Source: Viola odorata
Lineage: Eukaryota; Streptophyta; Magnoliopsida; Malpighiales; Violaceae
NCBI GenBank assembly: GCA_963691705.1
Contig: OY829542.1
Location: 34,830,579 to 34,894,578, forward strand
Direction: 5' to 3'
DNA: 64,000 bases
Both the position numbers and the translations under genes were made by a program. A model generated the notes under the pieces. It saw only the letters and a program-made list of their open reading frames with translations. It did no database searches and was not told the DNA's origin. The stretch's first letter is position 1. Each line of letters opens with the position of its first letter. Below, piece by piece: positions 1-11,235 of the stretch.

Positions 1-1050
1 GCATGTTCGACTACTTGTGATGCTACTCAGATTGCTGATTTATTCTTTCGTGAAGTAGTCCGTTTGCATGGTGTCCCTTTGACTATTGTGAGTGATAGAG
101 ATACTAAATTCCTTAGTCATTTTTGGCGTGTTTTATGGAAAAATCTTGGTACACGATTGTTGTATTCCACTTCTTATCACCCACAAACGGATGGTCAAAC
201 TGAGGTTGTGAATCGTACGCTTGGTTCACTTTTACGCACGTTAGTTCGTAAGCATGTTTCTACTTGGGTTGATCATTTACCGTTTATTGAATTTGCTTAC
301 AACCGTGCTGTTCATTCTACTACTCATTACTCACCGTTTGAACTTGTGTATGGATTTAATCCTAGAACTGTTTTGGATTTGACTCCTTTACCATTGAGTG
401 ATGTTGTAAGTTTAGATGGTGCACAGAAAGCTGATTTTGTCAAGCAATTACATGCTAAGGCAAAACAAAACATTGAGCGAATGAATGAGAAGCTGATGCA
501 GAAACGGAACGATGGCCGACGGCTGGTGACGTTCCAGGTGGGCGATTGGGTCTGGTTGCATATGCGCAAGGAGCGTTTTCCTGACCAACGCCACGGCAAG
601 CTATCTCCGAGAGGAGACGGACCGTTCCAGATTGTTGAGAAGATCAACAACAATGCCTATAAACTGGCATTGCCGAGTGAGTATGGTGCCGTTAGCTCTA
701 CTTTCAATGTTTCTGACTTAATTTTGTTTGATACAGATGACGAGTATGGACTTGCTGATGATGCCGATTCGGATTCGAGGGCGAATCCTTCCGAAGGGGG
801 AGGGAATGATGCGAATCCACGCATCCAGGTGCCTTTACCGCCAGCTGGTCCAATGACTCGAGCCAGAGCTCAAAAGCTTCAAGACCGATTGTCATCTCTC
901 ATTCACAAGGAGTTGGAGTCTGAGATGACAAGTGAGAAAGCTGCACTTAGAGAGAAGACGACGAGAGTGGTGAATCTTCTCACCTTCACCTTGATTGATG
1001 TTGAGTCTGCTAGAAACGGCATGGAACCGTTTCACGCAAACGGCACTTGA
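1..1050 (+). CDS. Integrase core and C-terminal tail of CRM-like Ty3/gypsy element A (cut by window edge)
   Basis: The frame is open from base 1 to the TGA at 1048-1050, so the 5' part of the polyprotein lies outside the window. Counting from base 1, an integrase catalytic Asp sits at residue 32 (VSDRDTKF) and the Glu at residue 68 (HPQTDGQTE), which is the DD35E spacing. The tail holds a GPMTRARA motif near residue 287. This tail type follows integrase in CRM-clade chromoviruses and replaces a classical chromodomain. No stop or frameshift is visible, unlike the related element at 37.9-47.1 kb, which has lost 29 bp just after the catalytic Glu. The last ~240 bp of coding sequence lie inside the 3' LTR. 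Family assignment is by motif recognition; Ty3/gypsy is certain, CRM likely. Confidence 0.85.
   Translation, partial: ACSTTCDATQIADLFFREVVRLHGVPLTIVSDRDTKFLSHFWRVLWKNLGTRLLYSTSYHPQTDGQTEVVNRTLGSLLRTLVRKHVSTWVDHLPFIEFAYNRAVHSTTHYSPFELVYGFNPRTVLDLTPLPLSDVVSLDGAQKADFVKQLHAKAKQNIERMNEKLMQKRNDGRRLVTFQVGDWVWLHMRKERFPDQRHGKLSPRGDGPFQIVEKINNNAYKLALPSEYGAVSSTFNVSDLILFDTDDEYGLADDADSDSRANPSEGGGNDANPRIQVPLPPAGPMTRARAQKLQDRLSSLIHKELESEMTSEKAALREKTTRVVNLLTFTLIDVESARNGMEPFHANGT
793..806 (+). other. Polypurine tract of element A
   Basis: The purine run gaagggggagggaa directly precedes the LTR start (TGATGCG). It is the expected plus-strand primer for reverse transcription and lies inside the pol coding sequence. 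An identical tract precedes the 3' LTR of element B at 46161-46174. Confidence 0.8.
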
Positions 1051-1747
1051 CCGTTTCATCCAAACGGCATCTGTCCGTTTTGATCGCTTCATCCAAATGG
1101 CACTTGTCCGTTTCACTTAGCCGTTGCCGATTCAAGCATCTGTCGCGCAGGCCGATTGCTGTACCCGTTCCGCGTTCCCGCCTGGCCCTTTTGTTGATAA
1201 CGGCTCCTGTCCGTTTCGCCTAGCCTGGAGTTGACGCGCGTTGACTGTTTTAGCAAGGCTGCGACTTTCTATTTATTTTAGCTTAGTTAATTAATTAGAC
1301 ACTTTAATTAATTAGTTAAGTGTTTTACTTTATTTATTATTCCTATTATGGGATTAGGGTTTGCTTGTAACCTATATAAGGAGCCGCTTGGCCTCCTTAA
1401 AAACTTGGCTGTTATTTGATAAATTGAGATATTCTCTTCAATCTCCGCCCCTTGTTCAAGTTGGTTGAACCTTGTTCTTCTTGAGTCCGTAATACTTGAG
1501 TCGTATACAAGTAAATCTTGGAATTACATTATTGTGTCATTTATCTTAGTGTGATTCTCACATTGTTGAGTCTAGTCCTAAGAATCCGATTCAAGATCCT
1601 TGACTTGAAATCGATTAGGGCTCTTAGCACAGGTTAGCTAAGTGGTCTAAGCTCGTACTTGTCGAGTTATTTATTTCCGCAGGAAATCCGTCTTTGAACA
1701 AAGATCAAAATTGGTGCTACGTATCCTAAGGAGCCAGGATCGTATCA
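807..1747 (+). repeat. 3' LTR of CRM-like element A
   Basis: It begins TGATGCG and ends GATCGTATCA, and aligns along its length with the two 907-bp LTRs of element B. It has a TATA-like motif (cctatataagg) near 1371 and many AACGG/CCGTT motifs between 1010 and 1220. The first ~240 bp are still pol coding sequence. The 5' LTR is outside the window, so no target duplication can be tested. Confidence 0.8.
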
Positions 1748-1901
1748 AGAACCCTCACTTGTATCGATTAGGTTGCTTAGCACAGGTTGCTAAGAGATCT
1801 AAGCTCGTCAAGTTGAGCTTATCATAATTCCGCACTCGAAATCCAAGCTTGAACTAGATCAAGTACTCGAAGGCGCATTTTAAGAAACTATGATCGTATC
1901 A
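1748..1901 (+). repeat. Diverged second copy of the LTR 3' (R-U5) end
   Basis: After the first GATCGTATCA at 1747, a ~154-bp stretch repeats the preceding U5 sequence in diverged form. Shared landmarks are tcgattaggt, cttagcacaggtt, ctaagctcgt, aaatcc and a final gatcgtatca. It could be a tandem duplication within this LTR or the remnant of an older related LTR that this element entered next to. Confidence 0.6.
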
Positions 1902-2540
1902 GGTACCGTAAAATTACCCCTACTTTTTTTTAAGGGGTAGGTTAAGTGACATTGTGATTGTCATTTTATAGGCCTAGAATTAAAAACGGTCATAAAGTTG
2001 AACAATAATTTATTGAACTATTTGATATAGTTATAAGCAATTATTATTTTGTTTATTAGAATTTGTAGACGAAAGTATCTATAACTTTAATTTTATTTCG
2101 AGAAGCAAGGATATTAAATAAGATATTGCATTATTTTGTACATTAAATTATACAACTTGTTCAATTGAAAATATACTAAATTAATATGACATGTAACTTT
2201 TATTAGAAGAGTTGGTGTGTATCTTTTAGGCTCTATGCTTGATATTTTTCACACCATCAATTTGTGTATTAAGTGTTGTGCAGAAGTTACTGAAGTGAAC
2301 CTTCACAAGGGATATTAAAGCAAATCGAGCAAAAAAATGCAATCTTACTAGATTCCACATTAACTGTGATTGTTAGCATCAATGGCACTAACAAAATTCA
2401 TGATGCGTAGTTTTTTTTTTCATTTTTTTTGTGCTATTTATTGAGTACATTGAATGAGTTTAACAATAACCAATTAAACCATTGGATCAAGATCCCCTCA
2501 TAATTTATCCGATTTCCACGGATTGCCTCTAGCTCCACGT
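1902..2540. other. AT-rich spacer, nothing recognised
   Basis: No ORF with a recognisable product, no repeat and no RNA gene. It separates the CRM-like LTR from the MULE. Confidence 0.5.
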
Positions 2541-2550
2541 CAAGCATTTG

Positions 2551-2720
2551 GAAAAATTCTTGAGTGTTCTGGGGATGACAACTTAAAAGTAAAAGTTGGC
2601 ATACTCATCCAATAATTAATAGACATGTGTCTATTTTTTTTACTCATCACATAATATTAAAATATATTTTTAATTTCAATCCAAAGCCTCTTAAAACGAA
2701 AATCCCTTCCTTCTCTTCAC
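2551..2720 (+). repeat. Left terminal inverted repeat of MULE-1
   Basis: Matches the reverse complement of 9980-10149. Shared blocks include aataattaatagacatgtgt, taatttcaatccaaagcct and aatcccttcctt. Confidence 0.85.
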
Positions 2721-2737
2721 TAGCAGTTCCGCTAGGG

Positions 2738-2996
2738 ATTGTTGAAACTGTGTTAGATTTCCTTGCTAACTAGAGCGACTTTCTTGAGAAACCCACCGCC
2801 GAGAAGGAGATCGGCGCGCTAGTGAAGGTAGCCGCGGAGAGGAAGAAGAAGAGGAAGGCGGAAGAGAGACATAAAGAAAGAAAGGCACTTCAGAAGCCAG
2901 AGAGAAGCAAGAAGAAGAAGGAGGAGGAACAGGAAGTGAAAGAGAATGGGAAAGAGCTCATGAAGGATGAGAAGAAAGAAGGGGCTGGCACTAGAG
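2738..2996 (+). pseudogene. Captured exon fragment of a NudC-domain (BOBBER1-like) chaperone gene
   Basis: Translation in the frame of base 2738 gives IVETVLDFLAN, a TAG stop at 2771-2773, then SDFLEKPTAEKEI followed by a long Lys/Glu-rich stretch. This matches, as I recall it, the N-terminal region of plant BOBBER1-type NudC proteins (a DFL-x-SDFL-K-P-AE-EI core followed by a charged linker). NudC proteins are small heat-shock-like cochaperones. The stop replaces what should be Gln. The fragment ends at a donor-like ag|gtaa at 2996/2997; the NudC core domain was not found further right. It sits just inside the left TIR of MULE-1, so it is best read as gene capture by the transposon. Identity is from memory of the family and needs a protein search. 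Confidence 0.6.
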
Positions 2997-3124
2997 GTAA
3001 CCCAATTTTGAATATTTTTGTTTTAATCTTTTGAATTACTTAGTTGTCTATTGTTGATGAAGTTCGATGCCTTTCCCTCTTGTTTTTCCCCATTATGTCG
3101 ACTTGAGGTGTTAGTTGTATTATA

Positions 3125-3384
3125 CTCCCTCCGTCCCTCAATAAATGTCATTTTAGCTTTTGCTTTTACTGTTTCGGCACGTATCTTAAAATGGCCGGTA
3201 GACTCACTATTTGAGACAATTTTGCTCCTAATTTTTTCTGGGAAGTACGTTAAGGATTAACGTACGTTCAAAAAAAAATTCGGATTTTTTTGGGGTCAAA
3301 TAGTACCTCATCCGGCTTCCTCGACATGCGTTCCCTACTGAATATTGGGATGCGAGGAAGACAAGTAATTCAATCCAGAGGGAG
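3125..3384. mobile_element. Stowaway MITE (260 bp)
   Basis: Starts CTCCCTCCGTCC and ends GAGGGAG, flanked by TA on both sides (3123-3124 and 3385-3386). These are the terminal repeat and dinucleotide target duplication of Tc1/mariner-derived Stowaway elements. Inserted inside MULE-1. Confidence 0.85.
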
Positions 3385-4368
3385 TATTGGTTTTAGGTGT
3401 TGTTTCTATTCTGAATATTTTGGGATGCTTTGTTATAATATTTAAGAGGCTAGACTTCTCATTCAAGAGAGAGGGAGAAAGGATTAAGAATAGAGGATTT
3501 GGAGAATCAATTGGTCTCTCTACCATGGGGTAATGTTGGCCCTAGATTTATGCATGTGATAGTTTGTGTATTCTGCCAAAGTGCAATGTGTTTGCCATCT
3601 TACGCGCTTGTTTGATTCCTATGTTTATGAGATAAGTTGATTGTTGTGGTACCTCTAGTTTTTCTTTCTAGAAAACTAAGTTTGTAGGATTTAGAAATGT
3701 GCAAGTTGCCTCTTTTAAATACACTTGTGGTTGTTGTTAGAGCTTGAATTTTTGTTGCTCTGCAACTACTATACTTCTGCTTTGGTACTTGTAACGAATA
3801 GTAATTTGAAATACGAAGCAACTTTTCAACAGTATAATGCAGAAATTTACTATAGTTCAGTTGATGCCACTATTCATCTCAAGTTTGTTGTTATTGCTAA
3901 GATGACTATGTCATACGATCTTATTAATATATCCTTTAAAATGCAAGTTTTTCCTTAATACAAAGCCTACATATTTGCTCTGGCATCTTCTAAGGGTTCC
4001 CTTGAGTCCTCCACTACTGAATTTATCCTTTCTTGTCGATTGCAACTCCAGTATGCCAAGTTTGGGAGAAACCCATTTGATTCTTTGCGCTTTTCGCGGG
4101 GATTCATGGAAGAGCAGAGGCTGCAACTGAGTGTTTTGGTTCAGTTTCACCCTGCCAGTAATCAGAGCTACAGTAAATCTGTCTATTGTTGTCATAACAG
4201 CCTTCTTGGTAATGCTTATGTAGTTGGTTATTATTACTATATGTAACTTGTGTAGCTTCTGTAATGGAATATGGAAATGTTTATGCTCCAGTTGACAATG
4301 AGACTCTGATTTGAAGGTGTGGAAATAGTAACCCCCCTATTTCATTTGCTTACTACTTGTGTTTCACC

Positions 4369-4605
4369 AAAGCAGACTCTTGAATTCTTAATAAAATTAG
4401 TTGGTTCTGTTTTGTTTATGATCAATTTGTCATATTATCACCAAAGTAGACTCTTGAATTCTTAATAAAGAAGCCTCGTTTTCTCTGCGAATCATTCTTT
4501 GAATTAGCCAAATTTGAAAAAAGGGTAACATCACAATCAGAATAAACCAAATTTCTTGAATTAGCCAAATTTGAAGAAAGGGTAACATCACAATTAATTC
4601 CATAG
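4369..4605. repeat. Two short imperfect tandem duplications
   Basis: The phrase caccaaag-agactcttgaattcttaata occurs near 4367 and again near 4439. The phrase gaattagccaaatttgaa-aaagggtaac occurs near 4501 and again near 4558. Both pairs lie in non-coding DNA of MULE-1, next to the hAT insertion. Confidence 0.6.
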
Positions 4606-4737
4606 ATCAAAATGTTAAAAGTTGAAATCATCATCAGTGCATGCTTGAAGTCTGCAGGAACATGTAAAAGAAAATTCGAAGCTAATTTATGCTGAACAAA
4701 GGTCACAGTTTGAAAGGTCAGTTCTATATATCCCATG

Positions 4738-5870
4738 TAGAGCTGTCAACCAGACCCGAGAACCGGTCCCGGACCCGGGGTTTCGGGTCGGGTTCGGGAC
4801 CAATTTTTGTCTCGTTTTGTCTCGGGACTGGGTCTGGTCCCGACCCGGGTGTTGCCGGGTCCAGCCGGGTCTGACCCGAGACCCGACAAAAAATTTAACA
4901 AGACCTACTTTTTTTTTCCTTCTTTCTATCTTCGTTCTTCTTCTTCGCATCATCAATCAACCGTTTACAACACCAATTCGACCAACAAAATACAAATCAT
5001 CAATCCCATCATCAATTAACAAAAAAAAAAAAAAAACAGAAGAAAGAAAAGAAAGCAGAGATGTCAATAGAAGAAAAAAAAGTAGAAAAAGAAGAGAGAA
5101 AAAAGAAGAAAAAAAAGCATGTGGGTAATGGATCCATCTTCATCAACTCTTCAATTTTGAAGCATGCCCAGAACTAATTAGTTTTGAAGCTACCAGACAC
5201 CATCCTTTTCCTTCCTCAATAATTAGTTTTTTTCCCTTTCTTCTCACGATTGACACTCCCTGCAAATTGCAACATACATGAAATTGGAAATTAAAATCTT
5301 AATCCCTAACCATCCACTTACCATAACAAGTTAACAACCAACAACCAAAGAAATTCAGACGGACTAACCGATTGGAGAGGGTAGGTTGAGGGGTGAGTGG
5401 CGGATGGGATAGATCCGTTGGTCGTGAGTGGTGGCAATGGAGGTGAGGTGAGGCAGAGCAGAGCTAGAGATGAGGAGAGAGAGGAAGGGAAAGGTTTCAA
5501 AGGAAGGAAAAAATAGGTTTTGTTAAAGATAATTCAGATTGAAGAAAGGAAGGGATGATTTTTAATTTTTGGGTTTCTTTAACTGGGAAGTAAAAAATGA
5601 GCAACCCAGTTTCAATGGTTTTGTTTTGTTGCTCCACGAATGAAACGGTGAATAAAAGGAAAAGAAAAAAAATTGTATTTAAAAAAATAATAATAATAAT
5701 AAGTAGCTTCCTGGTCTGGTCCCGGACCCGGCATGGACCCACCGAGCCTGGACCGGGACCAATTTCTAGTCCCGTTTTTTATCGGGACCGGGACTGGTCC
5801 TGACCCGGGTGTCTCGGGTCTGATCGGGTCCGGGTCGGGTCCGGCCCGCAGACCTGTTTTGACACCTCTA
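4738..5870. mobile_element. Non-autonomous hAT element (1.13 kb) with GGGTC/GACCC-rich ends
   Basis: Flanked by the 8-bp duplication ATCCCATG (4730-4737 and 5871-5878), the hAT hallmark. The left end TAGAGCTGTCAA pairs with the right end, whose complement is TAGAGGTGTCAA. Both subterminal ~150-bp regions are packed with GGGTC, CCCGG and GACCC motifs, as expected for clustered transposase-binding sites. The interior is AT-rich and encodes no recognisable transposase. Nested in MULE-1. Confidence 0.85.
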
Positions 5871-6779
5871 ATCCCATGACACTGTCCTGGCAGCGCATCA
5901 TCTGTAACAAAGATCATCAACTGAGATTATTGTGAGTGCTCTGTAAGCTCATATTTCATTGGGCACTTGAACTTGAACCCTTCATTGCAAATGAAAGAAA
6001 AAAGGTTATTAATTTCAATTCTAAATTTAACAAAAAAAAGAAGAAGAAATGAAACTAAAATTAAAAGTCCTTACATGACTTAGATGAGTCACATGATTCA
6101 CATTTGCACTTAACATGTTCGAAAATGGAACAATTGAGTTAGTCCCCCAGTTTGCTGAAGAAGCCTATTAAATTGAAAACTTGAGTCATAACTTGAAAAT
6201 ATATATATAATTCACATTAATCTCTTAAAAGGTTAAACAAACTAAAATTATAAGTTACATGTAGTGCTACTTGGGTGGACAGTGGCACAACCATTTGTGG
6301 TGAGAATTGGAGCGGGACTGAAGTATTGATCTTTTCGTCGCATGTTGATATTATTCAGAATCAAAACAAATTAGAGGTTAACATGTGATTTTTTTGGATA
6401 AAAAAACATTATTATTACTCTATCATTATAAAGGAATTACCTGAGTAGATAACATATGTGATAACAAGTGAAAATGCGACATTTGTTAGTCTTAAGAAAC
6501 ATGCTGCATAAATTAAATTACAATATTATAATCTATCTATATTCTTTTTTCAAGTTAAATAATTTATGCTTTTATTTTTACCTGAGGATTATTCATAATA
6601 CTTGATGTAATTGGCAAGCTACTTGGGAAAGATCTATCAATTACAGTATATAAGGAACCAATATGTGCGTTCTTCATTTTTCCTGCATCAAACGTATAAT
6701 AATAAGAATAACAAGAATATGAGCTTATAAAAGAAGTGTACTGATGTGTAATAATAAGAATAAATGATAACTTACTTGA

Positions 6780-8935
6780 ATTTGGTTTTATTTTTTGCGC
6801 ATTCTTTTTCGGTTTCTCCCAGTGATTTTTAAGTCTTGCATTTGAAATACCTTTCGGCTTTACATGTGGTGGGTCTAGTACATTTTGCTCATGCTCACCA
6901 TTAGTATCCATGTTAACCTCATTGTCTTCTGCATCACAATCAACACTTATACTTAGTTTAGATAATTGTCTTTCAATTTATCCATTCATCTTCAACAAAC
7001 TATCCCGACAAATTTGTCTTGTCAACTCATTGCCTTGACTTTTTTTGACTATATTATAGGCATACCTGATCATATGATTACGGAACAAAGTTTCTGACTC
7101 AATATCACCTTTAAGAGATGACTCTACATGCTCATTGTGAAAGACTCTCTCCTTTTCATTTTTTTTCCATCTATCTAGTATATATTGATCAGGAATCTTG
7201 GTCACATTTTTCAAATTAAGAACTTTCAATGCATGAGAGCATAACAAACCCACTGATTCAAATTTTTTGCAACTGCAATTAATATCTAAAGTGGATGCAT
7301 TGAAATGGATAATGCATGCTCTTGATTGTATCCCTCCCCCCTAGTTACCTCAAAACTGTAATGATCTTCAACATAAGAAAGTTCAAGGTGAGTCGTTGCA
7401 ATGGCATCAAGTAACTCTTTCTCAAACAATTTGAAAATCTTGCAAGAGTAAACTTATGCGGCATAGTTTAAAAGGCCACTATTTTTTATTATACAATGAG
7501 GAAAACCTTATTTGCAGCGAAAATCCGCTTCAGCTTCAGACGAACGCCAGCTTGCAACTCGCTTCTCAAATTCTGCCACAAACTTCATAAGTGAGGTGGT
7601 TTTTCTTGCTATTTTGTTCAAAACATGATTTTTACTTTCACTTCTTTGTGAAGACAAAATTCCAGCTAAAAAGACATCTTTATTCAAAGTTGTACACCAT
7701 TTTTTGCCTAATTTCATACAAGTCATTCAACCAATGGTGTGCTTTAAGTTCATTAAAGTTCGTCAACATCTTATCCCATGTCTCTTGGAACTCAATTTCT
7801 ATGTCACACCCCTCCAAACACTTGTAAAATAACTTGCGAAATTCAGGATTAGAATTGAAACTGCCCAAATGAGAAGGTGCATTCTTTGAAATGTGCCACA
7901 AACATAACCGATGACGAGTAGTAGGGAAAACCACCTTAATTGCATTGGCCATCGCTTGATCTTGATCCGTCATTATAGTCTTTGGTGCTTTCCCACCCAT
8001 TGACTCTAAAAATGTCCTAAATAACCACTCGAACGATGATGTTTTCTCATTTGACAAAAACGCACATGCAAACATTACGTTTTGCCAATGATGGTTAACT
8101 CCCACAAATGGAGCACAAATTAAGTTATACTTATTTGTGCGATAAGTGGTGTCAAAGATAACCACATCACCAAAACAATCATAATCAATTCTTGACCTTC
8201 CATCTCTCCAAAAAAAAAATTACCATCCGATTTTATTCATCTACACCTTCGAGGTGGAAAAACATAACATCCTCCATGGTTCTTTTATTGAAATGATTGA
8301 TGACACTCTAAGAATCACCAGCTTCTATCATTTTCATTTTCTGCTTATTGACATAATTATAACAATCTTTTTTTGTGAAGCCTACGTTCTCCTCACCACC
8401 AACTTCTCCGGTCATTAGAGAATAAGCTTCAGCAACCCCTATTCCTGCAATAGTACAAAGTTCATTAGAATTTAAAGATAGGTATTTGATAACTACTTTA
8501 TTAATCTTTTACGTAAATATAGTAAAGTGCAAAGAAAAAGAAATCGTTGGTATTTTATCTGCATTGACAACAGTATCAATAACATCTGCCTTTGCCTTAC
8601 TTACTTCTCTATTCATCCTTAATAAATGAAGTTCAGAAGGTGATGCCAATTCATGATTATGCATCAGGACAAATGTTGTAACCTTCCACATGTCATTTTC
8701 AATTGAAAAGCGCACCATAGCCTTACAATCGGTTCTTGTCTAAAATTTATTTTGATGTCTGTCTTTGCATGGTTGGTAATCAACATATTTCCCCTATTTT
8801 GAGCAACAAAATTCTATTGATCGAAGCTCTTTTGTTCCTTCACGGTATCTTTTTTTAATTTTCTGACATTAAATCCAACCCGATTTGCATAATCTTTGTA
8901 CAAATTGTATGCCTCATCTTCACTATGCATCACCA
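6780..8935 (-). pseudogene. FAR1/FHY3-type MULE transposase, decayed
   Basis: Read from high to low coordinates. A FAR1-type DNA-binding region starts near 8935 (DEAYNLYKDYANRVGF) and continues to FVLMHNHEL near 8650. A MULE/DDE region lies at 8165-7680 (FDTTYRTNKYN, then MTDQDQAMANAI and CLWHI). A region matching FAR1-family text follows (AGILSSQRSESKNHVL), then SWIM-finger remnants near 7240 and a C-terminal DPPHVKPKG motif near 6850. Frame changes near 7690 and 8205 and a stop in the N-terminal region show decay. FAR1/FHY3 plant transcription factors derive from such transposases; the flanking TIRs and TSD show this copy is the transposon, not a domesticated gene. Confidence 0.8.
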
Positions 8936-9540
8936 TCCCTAACAAATAATCTTTGGCTTCTTCCTTCTGTGCCTACATCAACAAGATTAAATTATATAGG
9001 CCTAGCATTGACAGACAACTTTCTACATGATAAATGGAAATTGAAAGACAGTACTACATCTCAATTAAAATACATAATACAAATGGTCTAACCATGTGCT
9101 TCTCTGCAGCACAAGTCTGCACAGTACGGCATGCTATCATATTTCTTAATTCATATACGTATGTACCAACAGTACAATCACTCAAACACAGACCCACCTA
9201 CCGCATTCATACACAAAATTGTTACCAGCATCATATATATATATATATAATGCATGGTATTAAAGGGTAGTTGAGGTATCTAATGGTAATCTAAGCAGAA
9301 GTGTCACTTCTTCTTCTAAGTTTTGACAAGACAATAAACGAAATATATAGTATTACTTTATTATTCTGTGTTGGGTAATATCTCTCTTAGTTTGAGCGTA
9401 TGGCATATTAGTATACACACGCACAAGAAAGCCAGAAAATGGAAGGACGACAACATCAAAAACACACATAAGAACAACAACCTGAACAAATCAAGAATCA
9501 GTTCAAGAAAAATCAAGAGTCGTATAGTTACCATCGGCTA

Positions 9541-9981
9541 GAATGGATTGGGAGGGTAACAAGGGAGGTTGGTTAGCAAAGTTCTGGTCTTTGTCAATGT
9601 CGATGCAGGTTTGTGTCTGTTTAGTGTCGTTTCGTCTTCACTCTTGACTCTTGAGAAATAACCTTAAAAAAACACAGAGAGTTGGCAGAATGGATTAGGA
9701 GGGCAACAATGGAGGTTGGTCAGCAAAGTTCTGGTCTTTGTCGATGTCGATGCAGGTTTGTGTCTGTTTAGTGTCGTTTCGTCTTCACTCTTGACACTTG
9801 AGAAATAACCTTCAAAAAACATAGAGAGTTGGCAGAACGGATTGGGAGGGCAACAATGGAGGTTGGTCGGCAAAGTTCTGGTCTTTGTCGATGTCGATGA
9901 AGGTTTGTGTCTGTTTAATGCCTTTTCGTCTTCACTCTTGACTCCTGAGCAATAACCTTCAAAAAATACAGAGAGTTAGGT
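9541..9981. repeat. 147-bp unit repeated three times
   Basis: Copies begin near 9541, 9688 and 9835, a spacing of 147 bp each. Each contains aaagttctggtctttgtc and tgtcgtttcgtcttcactc-like text with a few substitutions. The third copy runs into the right TIR of MULE-1. Confidence 0.8.
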
Positions 9982-10149
9982 GAAGGGAAGGAAGGGATTT
10001 TCATTTTCTGAGGCTTTGGATTGAAATTAAAAATATTTTTTAATATTATCTTATGTGTAAAAAAAATAGACACATGTCTATTAATTATTGGGTAGGTATG
10101 CCAACTTTCACTTTTATGTTGGCATCTCCGGAACACCCAAGAATTTCTC
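9980..10149 (-). repeat. Right terminal inverted repeat of MULE-1
   Basis: Reverse complement of the left TIR (2551-2720). It is followed directly by the 10-bp target duplication at 10150-10159. Confidence 0.85.
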
Positions 10150-10159
10150 CAAGCATTTG

Positions 10160-11040
10160 AGTTTGGTAGGTAAGAGCTAGTCTCGATGAGTTGGTTGAGG
10201 TGGGTCATTTCCGCGATTGAGAAATGATCAAATTTGTGATTTCCAACCATTGTAAGAGATTTGCTGGAATGGAAAAAAGATGTTTTTTTTTCCCTATTTC
10301 GGAGTGAATTTTATTGTCTATTGAGTTGCTAGTGAAATAGTTTAGTGTTATGGTAAGCAAGTATTTATAGGGTAAATATAATTTTGTTCTTTTTTATTAT
10401 TATTTTAAATGTTCTTTTTTCACAATGCATGGACGTCATGTGGAAAATAATTTTGGAAGAAAAAATTCATGTTCTTATAAATTGTTTGGTTTAGTGTGTT
10501 AGGGTAATCTATATGATTACTCTTGGTTAAATGGACGAAAGAAGATATTTGCTAATATTTCTATTAGTTGTTTTGTTTGCAGGTTGTGTTTATAGATTAA
10601 TGCTTCATAATATATTTTTATATTATTTAGGCCTTATTATTGGATCTCTATAACTACTAATTATACTGCAATTCCATTGAAAATCTTACATTGAAATTTG
10701 CATTTAATGTTTTACTTTTTTTAATTTATTTAACAGAAACTTATGTCGTTTCATTTTTTTCTTGATTTTCTTACTTAATTTATATGTTTCCTCGACAACA
10801 CTAATCTTTTCTTATCTATCCTATTAAAACTCTTCTTGTTCTTGTAGCTATTATTGAAATATGAGTTCACTAATCTTAGTTTTGATGATTACAAGAGTTT
10901 ATTTTTATGAGGTTATTGGATATTTTCTATAAATTGTTTGTGTAAGTACATCTCAATCTAAAGTCCAATTGTAGTTGCATTTTAGCCTTAAAAAAATAGC
11001 ACAAAAATGATATTTTTTAAAGCGTATTTTCGAATACTCA
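10160..11040. other. AT-rich spacer, nothing recognised
   Basis: Homopolymer-rich DNA with no coding ORF, RNA gene or repeat that I can support. Confidence 0.45.
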
Positions 11041-11064
11041 AAATGGAAAGAAACTAATTTTCAT

Positions 11065-11235
11065 GACTGAGCGGTTTAGGAGGTGGTGCACCGATCTGGT
11101 GAACCACTACCCCTGATGCTCAATCAGTCCACCGCTTTGTGTTAAGCGGTGCACCGGTCATGGACTCAAAATAGTCGTTGTGGCTGATGGGTCTAGAGCG
11201 GTATATCGCCGGAGCCAAAGCGGTAGACTGATCAT
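11065..11235. repeat. Cluster of gCGGTatacCG-like motifs, left block
   Basis: Contains gagcggtttagg, agcggtgcaccgg, gagcggtatatcgccgga and agcggtagactg. A related block with the same core occurs at 13215-13375. The surrounding DNA is non-coding. Confidence 0.5.

Larger units (their letters stand above)
2551..10149. mobile_element. MULE-1: complete 7.6-kb Mutator-like element with FAR1-type transposase
   Basis: Bounded by the 10-bp direct repeat CAAGCATTTG (2541-2550 and 10150-10159), within the 8-11 bp range produced by Mutator-like transposases. The termini are inverted: GAAAAATTCTTGAGTGTTC on the left against the complement GAGAAATTCTTGGGTGTTC on the right, 17 of 19 matching. The inverted similarity continues for about 170 bp. 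Inside are a decayed FAR1-type transposase on the minus strand, a captured NudC-like exon fragment, a Stowaway MITE, a nested hAT-type element and a 147-bp tandem triplication. The transposase is broken, so the element is probably immobile now. Confidence 0.85.

Noticed and set aside
3911..4195. 94-codon minus-strand ORF inside MULE-1
   Set aside because: Tested by eye for more NudC-derived or transposase sequence; no motif recognised.
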